Assembly: GCF_900188205.1 (NCBI RefSeq)
Contig: NZ_FZOH01000007.1
Coordinates: 118,709 to 182,708, forward strand
DNA: 64,000 nt
Origin: Geodermatophilus saharensis
GTDB lineage: Bacteria; Actinomycetota; Actinomycetes; Mycobacteriales; Geodermatophilaceae
Direction: 5' to 3'
Part shown: one piece after another, positions 54,850 to 63,539 of the stretch
Layout: each line of letters opens with the position of its first letter
Numbering within the stretch: the stretch's first letter is position 1
Position numbers and translations under genes: made by a program
The notes under the pieces: generated by a model
Databases searched by the model: none
Told to the model about the DNA's origin: nothing
What the model saw: the letters and a program-made list of their open reading frames with translations, nothing else

Positions 54850-54950
54850 GACGGTCTCCTCGTGTGGTCGTCCGGTGGGGACGGCGACCACGGTCGGCCT
54901 GAGGCGGCACCCCGGGCATCGGGCGACCGGGCAGTCCTCGCCCGCTCCTG

Positions 54951-54973
54951 GCGTCTGAGACCCCCTCAGACGC
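54951..54973. promoter_or_regulatory. Inverted repeat between 41-aa gene and zwf
   Basis: Perfect arms GCGTCTGAG and CTCAGACGC with ACCCC between, 43 bases before the zwf start. Probable operator. The rest of the 54850-55015 gap shows no clear box. Confidence 0.6.
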
Positions 54974-55015
54974 ACCTGGCGCGCGCCTGAGGAGCCGGGC
55001 GGCGAGGCTGGGCAC

Positions 55016-56404
55016 ATGGCCGACCTGCCCCCCACCGTCTTCGTCCTCTTCGGCGCGACCGGCGACCTCGCCTCGCGGCTCGTGCTGCCGTCGTTCGACC
55101 AGCTCCAGCGGCGCGGCCTGCTGCCCGCGGACTGGCGGCTGATCGGCAGCGGCCGCGGCGAGCGGTCCGACGACGAGTTCCGCGACCTGGTCCGCGGCGC
55201 CCTCGCCGAGCACGGCGACGGCGACCCCGCCGACGGGCTGCTCGACCGGCTGCGCTTCGCCGGCGGCGGGCACACGCCCGAGGACCCCGGGCAGCTGCTC
55301 GACGAGGTCCAGCGGGCCCGCGAGGAGCTCGGCGCGGACGCCCAGCTGGTGCACTACCTCGCCGTCCCGCCCGGGGCGTTCGAGGGCATCACCCGCGCGC
55401 TGGACACCCACGGCCTGGCCAAGGGCGCCCGCGTCGTCTACGAGAAGCCCTACGGCACCTCACCGGAGGGGTTCCGCGAGCTCGACGAGCTGGTGCACTC
55501 CGTCCTCGACGAGGAGCAGGTCTTCCGCATCGACCACTTCCTCGGCAAGGAGGGCACCCAGGACCTGCACGTGCTGCGCTTCGCCAACGGGCTGTTCTCC
55601 TCGGTGTGGAACCGCGAGCACGTCGCCCAGGTGCAGGTCGACGTCCCCGAGACCCTCGACGTCGCCGACCGGGCGGAGTTCTACGACGCCACCGGCGCCA
55701 CGCTGGACATGCTGGTCACCCACCTGTTCCAGGTGGCCGCCGAGGTGGCCATGGAGCCCCCGGCCTCGCTGACGCCGGCCGACCTGCAGGAGGCCCGCGA
55801 GGCGGTGCTGACGGCGTTCCGGTCGCTGTCCCCCGAGGACGTCGTCCTCGGCCAGTTCGACGGCTACCGCGGCCTCGACCACGTCCCCGACGACAGCCGC
55901 ACCGACACCTTCGTCGCCGCCCGGCTGTGGGTCGACACCGACCGCTGGCGCGGCGTGCCGTTCCTGCTGCGCACCGGCAAGCGGCTGGCCGAGAGCCACC
56001 AGCGGGTCACCCTGGTGATGCGGCGGCCGGACGGGCCGGTCGGGCCGACGCCCGGCGGCGGCAACACCGTGTCGCTGTCCCTGAAGGGCGCCGGCTCCCT
56101 CGACCTGGGGCTGGTGGCCAAGCGCCCCGGGCCCGACCTCGACCTCGCCGTCGCGGGCGCCTCCCTGGACCTGGGCGAGGTCCCCGGCGGGGAGCCCCTG
56201 CCGGCCTACGCCTCGCTCATCCACGACGTGCTGGTCGGCGACCGGTCGCTGTTCACCACCGGGGCCGGGCTGGCGCAGGCCTGGCGGGCGGTCGCGCCGC
56301 TGCTCGACGCCCGGCCGCAGGTGCAGCCCTACGCGCCCGGCTCCTGGGGCCCGGAGGCGGCCGACGTGCTGGCCGACCCGTGCGGGTGGGTGCTGGGCGG
56401 TTGA
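55016..56404 (+). CDS. zwf: Glucose-6-phosphate dehydrogenase
   Basis: First enzyme of the oxidative pentose phosphate path, giving NADPH and 6-phosphogluconolactone. In 462 residues: coenzyme fold VFVLFGATGDLASRLVLPS (about 8-26), EKP in VVYEKPYGTS, the substrate motif FRIDHFLGKEGTQDLHVLRF with His174, and LRTGKRLAESHQ later. It is about 30-40 residues shorter than the usual 490-510. ATG start in the context GAGGCTGGGCACATG; no opcA, tal or tkt gene follows, unlike many actinobacteria, so this may be a second, stand-alone copy. The operator-like repeat upstream suggests specific control. Confidence 0.93.
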   Translation: MADLPPTVFVLFGATGDLASRLVLPSFDQLQRRGLLPADWRLIGSGRGERSDDEFRDLVRGALAEHGDGDPADGLLDRLRFAGGGHTPEDPGQLLDEVQRAREELGADAQLVHYLAVPPGAFEGITRALDTHGLAKGARVVYEKPYGTSPEGFRELDELVHSVLDEEQVFRIDHFLGKEGTQDLHVLRFANGLFSSVWNREHVAQVQVDVPETLDVADRAEFYDATGATLDMLVTHLFQVAAEVAMEPPASLTPADLQEAREAVLTAFRSLSPEDVVLGQFDGYRGLDHVPDDSRTDTFVAARLWVDTDRWRGVPFLLRTGKRLAESHQRVTLVMRRPDGPVGPTPGGGNTVSLSLKGAGSLDLGLVAKRPGPDLDLAVAGASLDLGEVPGGEPLPAYASLIHDVLVGDRSLFTTGAGLAQAWRAVAPLLDARPQVQPYAPGSWGPEAADVLADPCGWVLGG

Positions 56405-56465
56405 GGAGGAGGGTCCGGACCGGGCTCTGGTCGCCTCGCGGCGAGAGGCACGACGCGGCTCCAGC

Positions 56466-56483
56466 CCCCGACCGGGGTCGGGG
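56466..56483 (+). terminator. Possible hairpin after zwf
   Basis: CCCCGACC and GGTCGGGG with two bases between, about 60 bases after the zwf stop. The tight loop makes it a weak terminator candidate. The rest of 56405-56620 shows nothing I recognise. Confidence 0.35.
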
Positions 56484-56620
56484 CGGTGTTCCGCGACGGC
56501 GGTATCCAATTGGCACCCGGGGACACAGAATCGCCCGGTCCGGACGACACCGACGGTACCCCTCTCCCCGGCGGTGACACATCCGATCGCCGGGAACCCG
56601 GCCTGCCAGACTCCTCAGCC

Positions 56621-57892
56621 GTGGCCGACCTGACACCCACCGAGGCCGCCGTGCTCGACGCCGTCGACGACGCCGCCGCGGTCGACCTGCTGTGCCGGCT
56701 GGTCGCCGTCCCCTCGGTCGGCGGCACCGCGGCCGAGTCGGAGGTGCAGGCCCTGGTCGCCGCCGAGCTCGACGGGCTCGGCTGCGACGTCGACCACTGG
56801 GCGATCGACCTCGAGACCGCCGCGACCGCGCCGGACGCGCCCGGCCAGGAGGTCGCGCGCGAGGAGGCGTGGGGCGTCGTCGGCACGCTGCCCGGGCGGG
56901 CGGAGGGGGACCCCGCGCTGGTGCTGTGCGGCCACTCCGACGTCGTCCCGACCGGCGACCGCGCGCTGTGGGACGGCGACCCGTTCCTCCCCCGGCTGGC
57001 CGGCGGCGACGTGCACGGGCGCGGGACCTGCGACATGAAGGGCGGCCTCGCGGCGTCGGTGGCGGCGCTGGCCGCGGTGCGCGCGGCGGGCGTGCGGCTG
57101 CGCCGTCCGGTGGCGCTGCACAGCGTGATCGGCGAGGAGGACGGCGGCCTGGGCGCGTGGGCGACGCTGGCCCGCGGCCACCGGGGCGACGCCTGCGTCA
57201 TCGCCGAGCCCACCGACGGCGCCGTGGTCACCGCCGCCGCCGGGGCGCTGACCTTCCGGCTGGAGGTGACCGGCCACGCCGCCCACGCGGCGATGCGCGA
57301 CCGCGGGGTCAGCGCGGTGGAACTGTTCGCCGCGGTGCACGCCGACCTGCGGGCCCTCGAGGAGGAGCGGCAGCGCGACGCCGACCCGCGCTTCGCCGGC
57401 GAGCGGTACCCCTACGGCCTGTCGATCGGCACGGTGCACGCCGGGGACTGGGCCTCGACGGTGCCCGACCGGCTGGTCGCCGAGGGCCGCTACGGCGTGC
57501 GGCTCGGCGAGCCGGTCGAGGCCGCCCGCGCGGCGTTCGAGGAGCGCCTCGCCGCGTTCTGCGCCGGGCACCCGTGGCTGGCCGCCCACCCGGTGCAGGT
57601 GGCCTGGACCGGTGGGGCCTTCGCCAGCGGGTCGCTGCCGGCGGGCGACGCCCTCCTCGGCCAGGTCCGCGACGCCGTCGTCGACACCGGCGGCGCCCTG
57701 CCGCCCGAGCGCGCCGTGCCCGCCGGCACCGACCTGCGGCTCTACGCCGCCGCCGGCGTCCCCGCGCTGCACCTGGGTCCGGGCGACCTGCACCTCGCGC
57801 ACGGCCCGGCCGAGCGGGTGCCCGTGGCCGAGGTGGCCGCCGTCGCCCGCGCGCTGGCGTTGCTCACCGTCCGGCGCTGCGGGGTCGCGTGA
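56621..57892 (+). CDS. M20 family peptidase/deacylase (ArgE/DapE-like) 2
   Basis: Zinc hydrolase, 423 residues, clear paralogue of the gene at 30413. The same motifs appear: VLCGHSDVVPTGD, GRGTCDMKGGLAASV, SVIGEEDGGLGAWATLARG, VIAEPTDGAVVTAAAGAL and a final GPGDLHLAHGPAERV with the last metal His. Shared signature ATLARGHRGDACVI and GDWASTVPD link the two. GTG 56621 (MADLTPTEAAVL) follows CAGACT by eight bases, a possible leaderless start. The HD-domain gene overlaps its stop (GTGA), so both are one transcript. Substrate unknown. Confidence 0.87.
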   Translation: MADLTPTEAAVLDAVDDAAAVDLLCRLVAVPSVGGTAAESEVQALVAAELDGLGCDVDHWAIDLETAATAPDAPGQEVAREEAWGVVGTLPGRAEGDPALVLCGHSDVVPTGDRALWDGDPFLPRLAGGDVHGRGTCDMKGGLAASVAALAAVRAAGVRLRRPVALHSVIGEEDGGLGAWATLARGHRGDACVIAEPTDGAVVTAAAGALTFRLEVTGHAAHAAMRDRGVSAVELFAAVHADLRALEEERQRDADPRFAGERYPYGLSIGTVHAGDWASTVPDRLVAEGRYGVRLGEPVEAARAAFEERLAAFCAGHPWLAAHPVQVAWTGGAFASGSLPAGDALLGQVRDAVVDTGGALPPERAVPAGTDLRLYAAAGVPALHLGPGDLHLAHGPAERVPVAEVAAVARALALLTVRRCGVA

Positions 57893-58506
57893 TCGGCTAC
57901 GAGGACTTCGCGGCGCTGACCGGCGACTCCCCCACCGCGCGCACCGAGTGGGCCGCCGTCGTCGCCGCGTGGAGCGAGCCGCACCGCCGCTACCACGACC
58001 TGCACCACCTGGCCGCCGTCCTCGGGCTGGTGCGCGAGCTGGGCGCCGCGGCCGACGACGCCGCCGCCGTCGCGCTGGCCGCCTGGTACCACGACGTCGT
58101 CTACGACCCCCGCCGCGGCGACAACGAGCAGGTCAGCGCCGAGCGGGCACGGGCCGGCCTGCGCGGGCTGGTGCCCGCGGCGCGGGTCGAGGAGGTGGTG
58201 CGGCTGGTGCTGCTCACCGCCGGGCACGGCGCCGCGCCGGACGACGCCAACGGCGCGGTGCTCTGCGACGCCGACCTCGCCGTCCTCGCCGCGCCCCCGG
58301 ACGCCTACGCCGCCTACGCCTCCGCCGTGCGCGCGGAGTACGGCCACCTGCCCGACGAGGCGTTCACCGCCGGGCGGATCGCCGTGCTGGAGTCGCTGCT
58401 GGCGCTGCCGGCGCTCTACCGGCTGCCGGCGACGGCGGCCTGGGAGGCGCGGGCGCGGGCCAACCTCACCGCGGAGATCGGCCTGCTGCGCGCGCGGTCT
58501 TCCTGA
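57889..58506 (+). CDS. HD-domain metal-dependent hydrolase
   Basis: Predicted phosphohydrolase, 205 residues, with histidines and acids placed as in HD proteins: HRRYHDLHHLAAVL (about 33-46), AAWYHDVVYDPRRGDNEQVS (about 64-83) carrying the HD pair, LLTAGHGAAP and the late LCDADLAVLAAPPDAYAAYA Asp. It belongs to the small bacterial HD group whose substrates are nucleotides or unknown. GTG start overlaps the peptidase stop by four bases. Its 3' end overlaps 41 bases of the converging DUF4031 gene. Confidence 0.82.
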   Translation: MIGYEDFAALTGDSPTARTEWAAVVAAWSEPHRRYHDLHHLAAVLGLVRELGAAADDAAAVALAAWYHDVVYDPRRGDNEQVSAERARAGLRGLVPAARVEEVVRLVLLTAGHGAAPDDANGAVLCDADLAVLAAPPDAYAAYASAVRAEYGHLPDEAFTAGRIAVLESLLALPALYRLPATAAWEARARANLTAEIGLLRARSS

Positions 58507-58753
58507 CCCGCAGGCCGGCGGCGGTCAGCCGGGCGAGCAGCTCCCGCGCGCCCACGGGCTGCGCCCCGGCGGCGACCGCGACGTCGTAGAGGTCCTCGGG
58601 GACGTCGTAGTGGTCGCCCTGGAACGCCCGGCGCGGGATGCCGAGCTCGGCGGCGACGAAGGCGTGCAGCTCGTCGTGGGAGACGTCGCTGACCAGGTGC
58701 GACCACCGGCGCCCCCGCCAGGGCCAGACGGGGCTGTCGATCAGCACGACCAC
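58466..58753 (-). CDS. DUF4031 small protein
   Basis: Conserved protein of 95 residues from GTG 58753. VVLIDSPVWPWRGRRWSHLV is the DUF4031 N-terminus, with an Asp and a Trp/His pair, followed by SHDELHAFVAAELGIPRRAF, GDHYDVPEDLYDVAVAAGA, and the basic tail RVRKTARAAGRSPR. The pattern of Asp/His/Asp suggests a small metal-binding protein, but no activity is known. CAGACT lies six bases before the start, a possible leaderless promoter. It shares the upstream region with the Gfo/Idh gene and converges on the HD gene. Confidence 0.75.
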   Translation of the reverse strand: MVVLIDSPVWPWRGRRWSHLVSDVSHDELHAFVAAELGIPRRAFQGDHYDVPEDLYDVAVAAGAQPVGARELLARLTAAGLRVRKTARAAGRSPR

Positions 58754-58774
58754 GGGCCCAGTCTGCCCGCCCAC

Positions 58775-58780
58775 TACGGT
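58775..58780 (+). promoter_or_regulatory. -10 box of leaderless Gfo/Idh gene
   Basis: TACGGT, seven bases before GTG 58788. No ribosome binding site. Confidence 0.5.
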
Positions 58781-58787
58781 CGACGCC

Positions 58788-59783
58788 GTGGACGAGATCC
58801 GCTGGGGCGTCGTCGGGCCGGGCCGCATCGCGCAGAGCGTGATGGGCGACTTCGCGCACGTGCCGGGAGCCCGGCCGGTGGCCGTCGCCTCCCGCTCGAT
58901 CGACCGGGCGCGGGCGTTCGCCGAGCAGCACGGGCTCGAGCGCGCCCACGGCTCCTACGCCGACATCGTCGCCGACCCCGACGTCGACGTCCTCTACCTG
59001 GCCACCCCGCATCCGCAGCACCACGCGGTCGCGCTGGCCGCCATCGCGGCGGGCAAGGCGCTGCTGGTGGAGAAGGCGTTCACCGCGACGCTGGCCGGCG
59101 CGCAGGAGGTCGTCGACGCCGCGCGGACCGGCGGCGTCTTCGTCATGGAGGCGATGTGGACGCGGTTCCAGCCCGCCGTCGTCCGGCTGCGGGAGCTGGT
59201 CGCCGAGGGGGCGATCGGCGAGGTCCGGTCGGTGCAGGCCGATCTGGGCGTCGACCGCGCCTACGACCCCTCCGACCGGCTGTTCGCCCTCGAGCTCGGC
59301 GGCGGCGCGCTGCTCGACCTCGGCGTCTACGTCGTCTCCTTCGCCCAGATGCTGCTGGGCCCCCCCGACACGGTCACCGCCGTCGGCTCCACCTACCCCA
59401 CCGGGGCCGACGCGGAGGCGGCGCTGCTGCTCGGCTGGGCGGACGGCCGCTCGGCCACGCTGACCACGTCGCTGCGGTACCCGACGCCGGGACAGGCCCG
59501 GGTGTTCGGGACTCAGGGGTGGGTCGACGTCCTCCCCCGCTTCCACCACCCGGCCACCATCGTGCTGCACCGCACCGGTGCCGAGCCCGAGGAGATCACC
59601 CTCCCGCCGGACGGTGTCGGGTACTCCCACGAGCTCGCCGAGGTCACCCGGTGCGTGCAGGAGGGGCACCGCGAGAGCGCGGTCATGCCGCTGGCCGACA
59701 CCCTCGCCGTGCAGGACGTGCTCGAGCAGGCGGCCCACCAGCTCGGCGTGCACCACCGCGAGGACCCGCACGTCCTCGGCTGA
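58788..59783 (+). CDS. Gfo/Idh/MocA family oxidoreductase
   Basis: NAD(P)-dependent sugar or polyol dehydrogenase by family, 331 residues. The Rossmann start is IRWGVVGPGRIAQSVMGDFA, followed by VAVASRSIDRARAFAEQHG; the family core ALLVEKAFTAT contains the EK(P) motif with Lys (EKA here instead of EKP), and EAMWTRFQPAVVRLRELVAE resembles trans-dihydrobenzene-diol dehydrogenase-like members. LGGGALLDLGVYVVSF is the C-terminal conserved segment. GTG with leaderless context. Its TGA abuts the stop of DUF72 (TGATCA). The substrate is unknown. Confidence 0.9.
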   Translation: MDEIRWGVVGPGRIAQSVMGDFAHVPGARPVAVASRSIDRARAFAEQHGLERAHGSYADIVADPDVDVLYLATPHPQHHAVALAAIAAGKALLVEKAFTATLAGAQEVVDAARTGGVFVMEAMWTRFQPAVVRLRELVAEGAIGEVRSVQADLGVDRAYDPSDRLFALELGGGALLDLGVYVVSFAQMLLGPPDTVTAVGSTYPTGADAEAALLLGWADGRSATLTTSLRYPTPGQARVFGTQGWVDVLPRFHHPATIVLHRTGAEPEEITLPPDGVGYSHELAEVTRCVQEGHRESAVMPLADTLAVQDVLEQAAHQLGVHHREDPHVLG

Positions 59784-60569
59784 TCAGGCCGCCGCCCAGG
59801 CCGCGCCGGTCGCCTCCTCCGGCGTCGGCACCCGGGTGGGCGTGCGGCCGGCCCGGTGCACGGCGCCGGCCAGCGCGACGGCGTCGACGACGGCCGCGCC
59901 GCCGGGGTCGTTGTTGAGGTAGACGAACACGTCCTCGTCGTCGGCGTAGGTGGCCGCGAGGCGCTGTGCCCACTCCTCGAGCACCGCCGGGGGGTAGCCC
60001 CAGCCCTCCGCACCGGTGTGCAGCCGCAGGTAGCCCCAGGCCGCCGTCCGCCACAGCGGCGTCACCGGCCGCTCCGCCCGGTCGGCCCAGCACAGCGCGG
60101 CGCCGTAGCGCTCCAGCAGCGCCCGCACCTCGTCGGTCCACCAGCTGTCGTGCCGCGGCTCCACGGCGACCCGCAGGCCCGGCGGGAAGCAGGCGAGGCA
60201 GTCGCGCAGCAGGCCGACGTCGGCCCTGAGCGTGGGCGGCAGCTGCAGCAGGACGACGTCGAGGCGGTCGCCCAGGCCCTCGGCGTGCTGCACGAGGCGG
60301 GCCACCGGCTCCTCGGGGTCGCGCAGTCGCTTGACGTGGGTGAGGTAGCGGCTGGCCTTGACCGCCCAGCGGTAGTCCGGCGGGGTCCGCTCGCGCCAGG
60401 CGGCGAAGGTGTCCCGCTCGGGCAGCCGGTAGAACGCGGCGTTGCTCTCGACGGTGGCGAAGTGCCGCGCGTGGTGCTCCAGCCACAGCCGCTGCGGCAG
60501 GCGCTGGGGGTAAAAGCGGCCGCGCCAGTCGCGGTACTGCCACCCCGACGTCCCGATCACCACGGCCAC
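59784..60569 (-). CDS. DUF72 TIM-barrel protein
   Basis: Conserved 261-residue protein of the YecE/DUF72 family, TIM-barrel fold, unknown activity. Landmarks: VVIGTSGWQYRDWRGRFYP (about 3-21), FATVESNAAFYRLPERDTF, PPDYRWAVKASRYLTHVKRL, VVLLQLPPTLRAD, VEPRHDSWW, YLRLHTGAEGWGY and VFVYLNNDPGGAAVVDA, all in family order. GTG start 25 bases from the VOC gene on the opposite strand. The stop abuts the Gfo/Idh stop. Function unproven. Confidence 0.87.
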   Translation of the reverse strand: MAVVIGTSGWQYRDWRGRFYPQRLPQRLWLEHHARHFATVESNAAFYRLPERDTFAAWRERTPPDYRWAVKASRYLTHVKRLRDPEEPVARLVQHAEGLGDRLDVVLLQLPPTLRADVGLLRDCLACFPPGLRVAVEPRHDSWWTDEVRALLERYGAALCWADRAERPVTPLWRTAAWGYLRLHTGAEGWGYPPAVLEEWAQRLAATYADDEDVFVYLNNDPGGAAVVDAVALAGAVHRAGRTPTRVPTPEEATGAAWAAA

Positions 60570-60579
60570 GCCGTCGGCC

Positions 60580-60585
60580 TACCCT
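60580..60585 (+). promoter_or_regulatory. -10 box of leaderless VOC gene
   Basis: TACCCT, eight bases before ATG 60594; no ribosome binding site. Confidence 0.45.
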
Positions 60586-60593
60586 CCGCACCC

Positions 60594-60995
60594 ATGGCCG
60601 ACGCACCCGCGCGCTTCAAGGACCTCTGCATCGACGCCCGCGACCACCAGGCGCTGGCCGACTGGTGGTGCGCCGCGATCGGCTACGTCCGCCGCGACAC
60701 CCTGCCCGACGGGACGCCGCGCGAGCGGGACTGGCCGGTGCTCATCGAGGACCCGGCCGGGGGCGGCCCGGTGATCTGGCTCAACCCGGTGCCCGAGGCG
60801 AAGGTGGTCAAGAACCGGGTGCACCTCGACGTCGTCGGCGACTCCGCGGCGCTGCAGGCCGCCGGTGCCACGGTGGTGCGGGCCTCCGACGAGCGCCCGG
60901 GTCACCAGGCCGACGAGGACGCCGGGGAGATCGGCTGGGACGTGCTCGCCGACCCCGAGGGCAACGAGTTCTGCTGCTTCCCGCCCGGCTCCTGA
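60594..60995 (+). CDS. VOC superfamily protein (glyoxalase-like)
   Basis: Single-domain or dimeric VOC fold protein, 133 residues: FKDLCIDARDHQALADWWCA (first module strand and helix), GYVRRDTLPDGTPRERDWPV, VIWLNPVPEAKVVKNRVHLD, and GEIGWDVLADPEGNEFCCFP at the end. This is the glyoxalase_6 type, common in actinobacteria and of unknown substrate; the conserved His (NRVHLDV) and Glu (GNEFC) could bind metal. ATG start, leaderless context. It diverges from DUF72 and ends before two palindromes. Confidence 0.85.
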   Translation: MADAPARFKDLCIDARDHQALADWWCAAIGYVRRDTLPDGTPRERDWPVLIEDPAGGGPVIWLNPVPEAKVVKNRVHLDVVGDSAALQAAGATVVRASDERPGHQADEDAGEIGWDVLADPEGNEFCCFPPGS

Positions 60996-61007
60996 CCCCG
61001 CTCGCCC

Positions 61008-61029
61008 GTCGAGATCACGCGATCTCGAC
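61008..61029. repeat. Palindrome family 2, copy 1
   Basis: Arms GTCGAGATC and GATCTCGAC around ACGC, twelve bases after the VOC stop. Confidence 0.85.
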
Positions 61030-61048
61030 GCACACGACGCCGGCCCGC

Positions 61049-61070
61049 GTCGAGATCACGTGATCTCGAC
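61049..61070. repeat. Palindrome family 2, copy 2
   Basis: Arms GTCGAGATC and GATCTCGAC around ACGT, a 22-base perfect palindrome; 41 bases centre to centre from copy 1. Confidence 0.85.
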
Positions 61071-61096
61071 GGGACAGGCCGGGCGCAGAACGCCGA

Positions 61097-61130
61097 CAGG
61101 GGCGGCCCCGCGAGTGCGGGACCGCCCCTG
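61097..61130 (-). terminator. groEL terminator
   Basis: Arms CAGGGGCGG and CCGCCCCTG with inner arms CCCGC and GCGGG around GAGT, 82 bases past the groEL stop. Could also stop transcription from the VOC gene. Confidence 0.75.
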
Positions 61131-61212
61131 CCGGAGGTGACGTTCTGAAACGGCTACGTCATAGGGACCCGCGGCGCGCGAAGCGTATCGTGGGGGACGA
61201 CGTAGTCCTTCA

Positions 61213-62922
<1,710 letters not shown>

Positions 62923-62960
62923 CTACGGCCCGCGCTCCGGTGCCTCACCGTTCCGACCTG

Positions 62961-62989
62961 ATTGGCACTCGGCACTGTCGAGTGCCAAT
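62961..62989 (-). promoter_or_regulatory. CIRCE element 1 (HrcA operator)
   Basis: Perfect 10-base arms ATTGGCACTC and GAGTGCCAAT with the standard 9-base spacer, about 120 bases before the groEL start and just after the promoter -10 box. Confidence 0.95.
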
Positions 62990-62993
62990 CCGA

Positions 62994-63022
62994 AGTCTGG
63001 CACTCGCCCCTGCCGAGTGCAA
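62994..63022 (-). promoter_or_regulatory. groEL promoter
   Basis: On the minus strand TTGCAC (63017-63022), 17 bases, CAGACT (62994-62999). CIRCE 2 overlaps the -35 and spacer; CIRCE 1 covers the expected RNA start, so HrcA would block polymerase at both. Confidence 0.6.
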
Positions 63023-63023
63023 G
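62997..63023 (-). promoter_or_regulatory. CIRCE element 2
   Basis: Arms CTGGCACTC and GAGTGCAAG (one mismatch) with a 9-base spacer. Tandem with element 1, about 35 bases centre to centre. Confidence 0.85.
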
Positions 63024-63076
63024 AACGGGGGGTGGGGCGGGGCTGTTCCCGCCCTGGCCCTCCCCGGGAACGGCGA

Positions 63077-63108
63077 CGGCCCGGCCCCCCGCTCGGGGGA
63101 CCGGGCCG
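63077..63108 (-). terminator. Terminator of the cold-shock gene
   Basis: Arms CGGCCCGG and CCGGGCCG with inner CCCCC/GGGGG, 19 bases after the stop codon. Confidence 0.8.
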
Positions 63109-63127
63109 CGGCTCGGTGCTCGGGAGC

Positions 63128-63328
63128 TCAGGCGACGCGCACGCCGTCGGCCTGTGGGCCCTTCTCGCCCTGGACGACCTCGAAGGTGACCCGCTGGCCC
63201 TCGTCGAGGCTCTTGTACCCGTCCATCTGGATGGCGGAGTAGTGGACGAAGACGTCCTGCCCGCCGTCGACGGCGATGAAGCCGAAGCCCTTCTCGGCGT
63301 TGAACCACTTCACGGTGCCCTGTGCCAC
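63128..63328 (-). CDS. Cold-shock protein (CspA family)
   Basis: Single-domain nucleic-acid-binding protein of 66 residues, an RNA chaperone. [20 protein letters not shown] holds RNP1 (KGFGFI) and DVFVHYSAI holds RNP2; [20 protein letters not shown] follows and it ends ADGVRVA. GTG 63328 after GGGAG with a 5-6 base spacer. A hairpin (CCCCCG and CGGGGG, 63359-63375) lies in the leader about 30 bases upstream, and TACCGT on the minus strand (63432-63437) is a possible -10, giving a leader of about 100 bases that could be temperature-responsive. Distinct from the long CspB-like gene at 35380. Confidence 0.95.
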   Translation of the reverse strand: MAQGTVKWFNAEKGFGFIAVDGGQDVFVHYSAIQMDGYKSLDEGQRVTFEVVQGEKGPQADGVRVA

Positions 63329-63539
63329 GTGTGCTCCCACGTTCGTGCGTGCGGACGACCCCCGTGATCCGGGGGCCGGGGTACAGCTCACCCGCCCGTG
63401 GACACGTGCGTGGAACTGACGACCGCGCGAGACGGTACAACAGCGAGGTCGTCGCGGGGAGATCCTGCACACACGACCCGGCCACGATCCGGCGACGGGG
63501 TGACACCCGACCGGATCGGCTTCCCGGGGACGGTACGCG

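Noticed and set aside
52485..54902. 805-codon plus-strand frame opposite the large LuxR regulator
   Set aside because: Composition is that of a shadow frame (Gly/Gln/Arg/Val-rich, no motifs); the minus strand carries AAA and LuxR domains.
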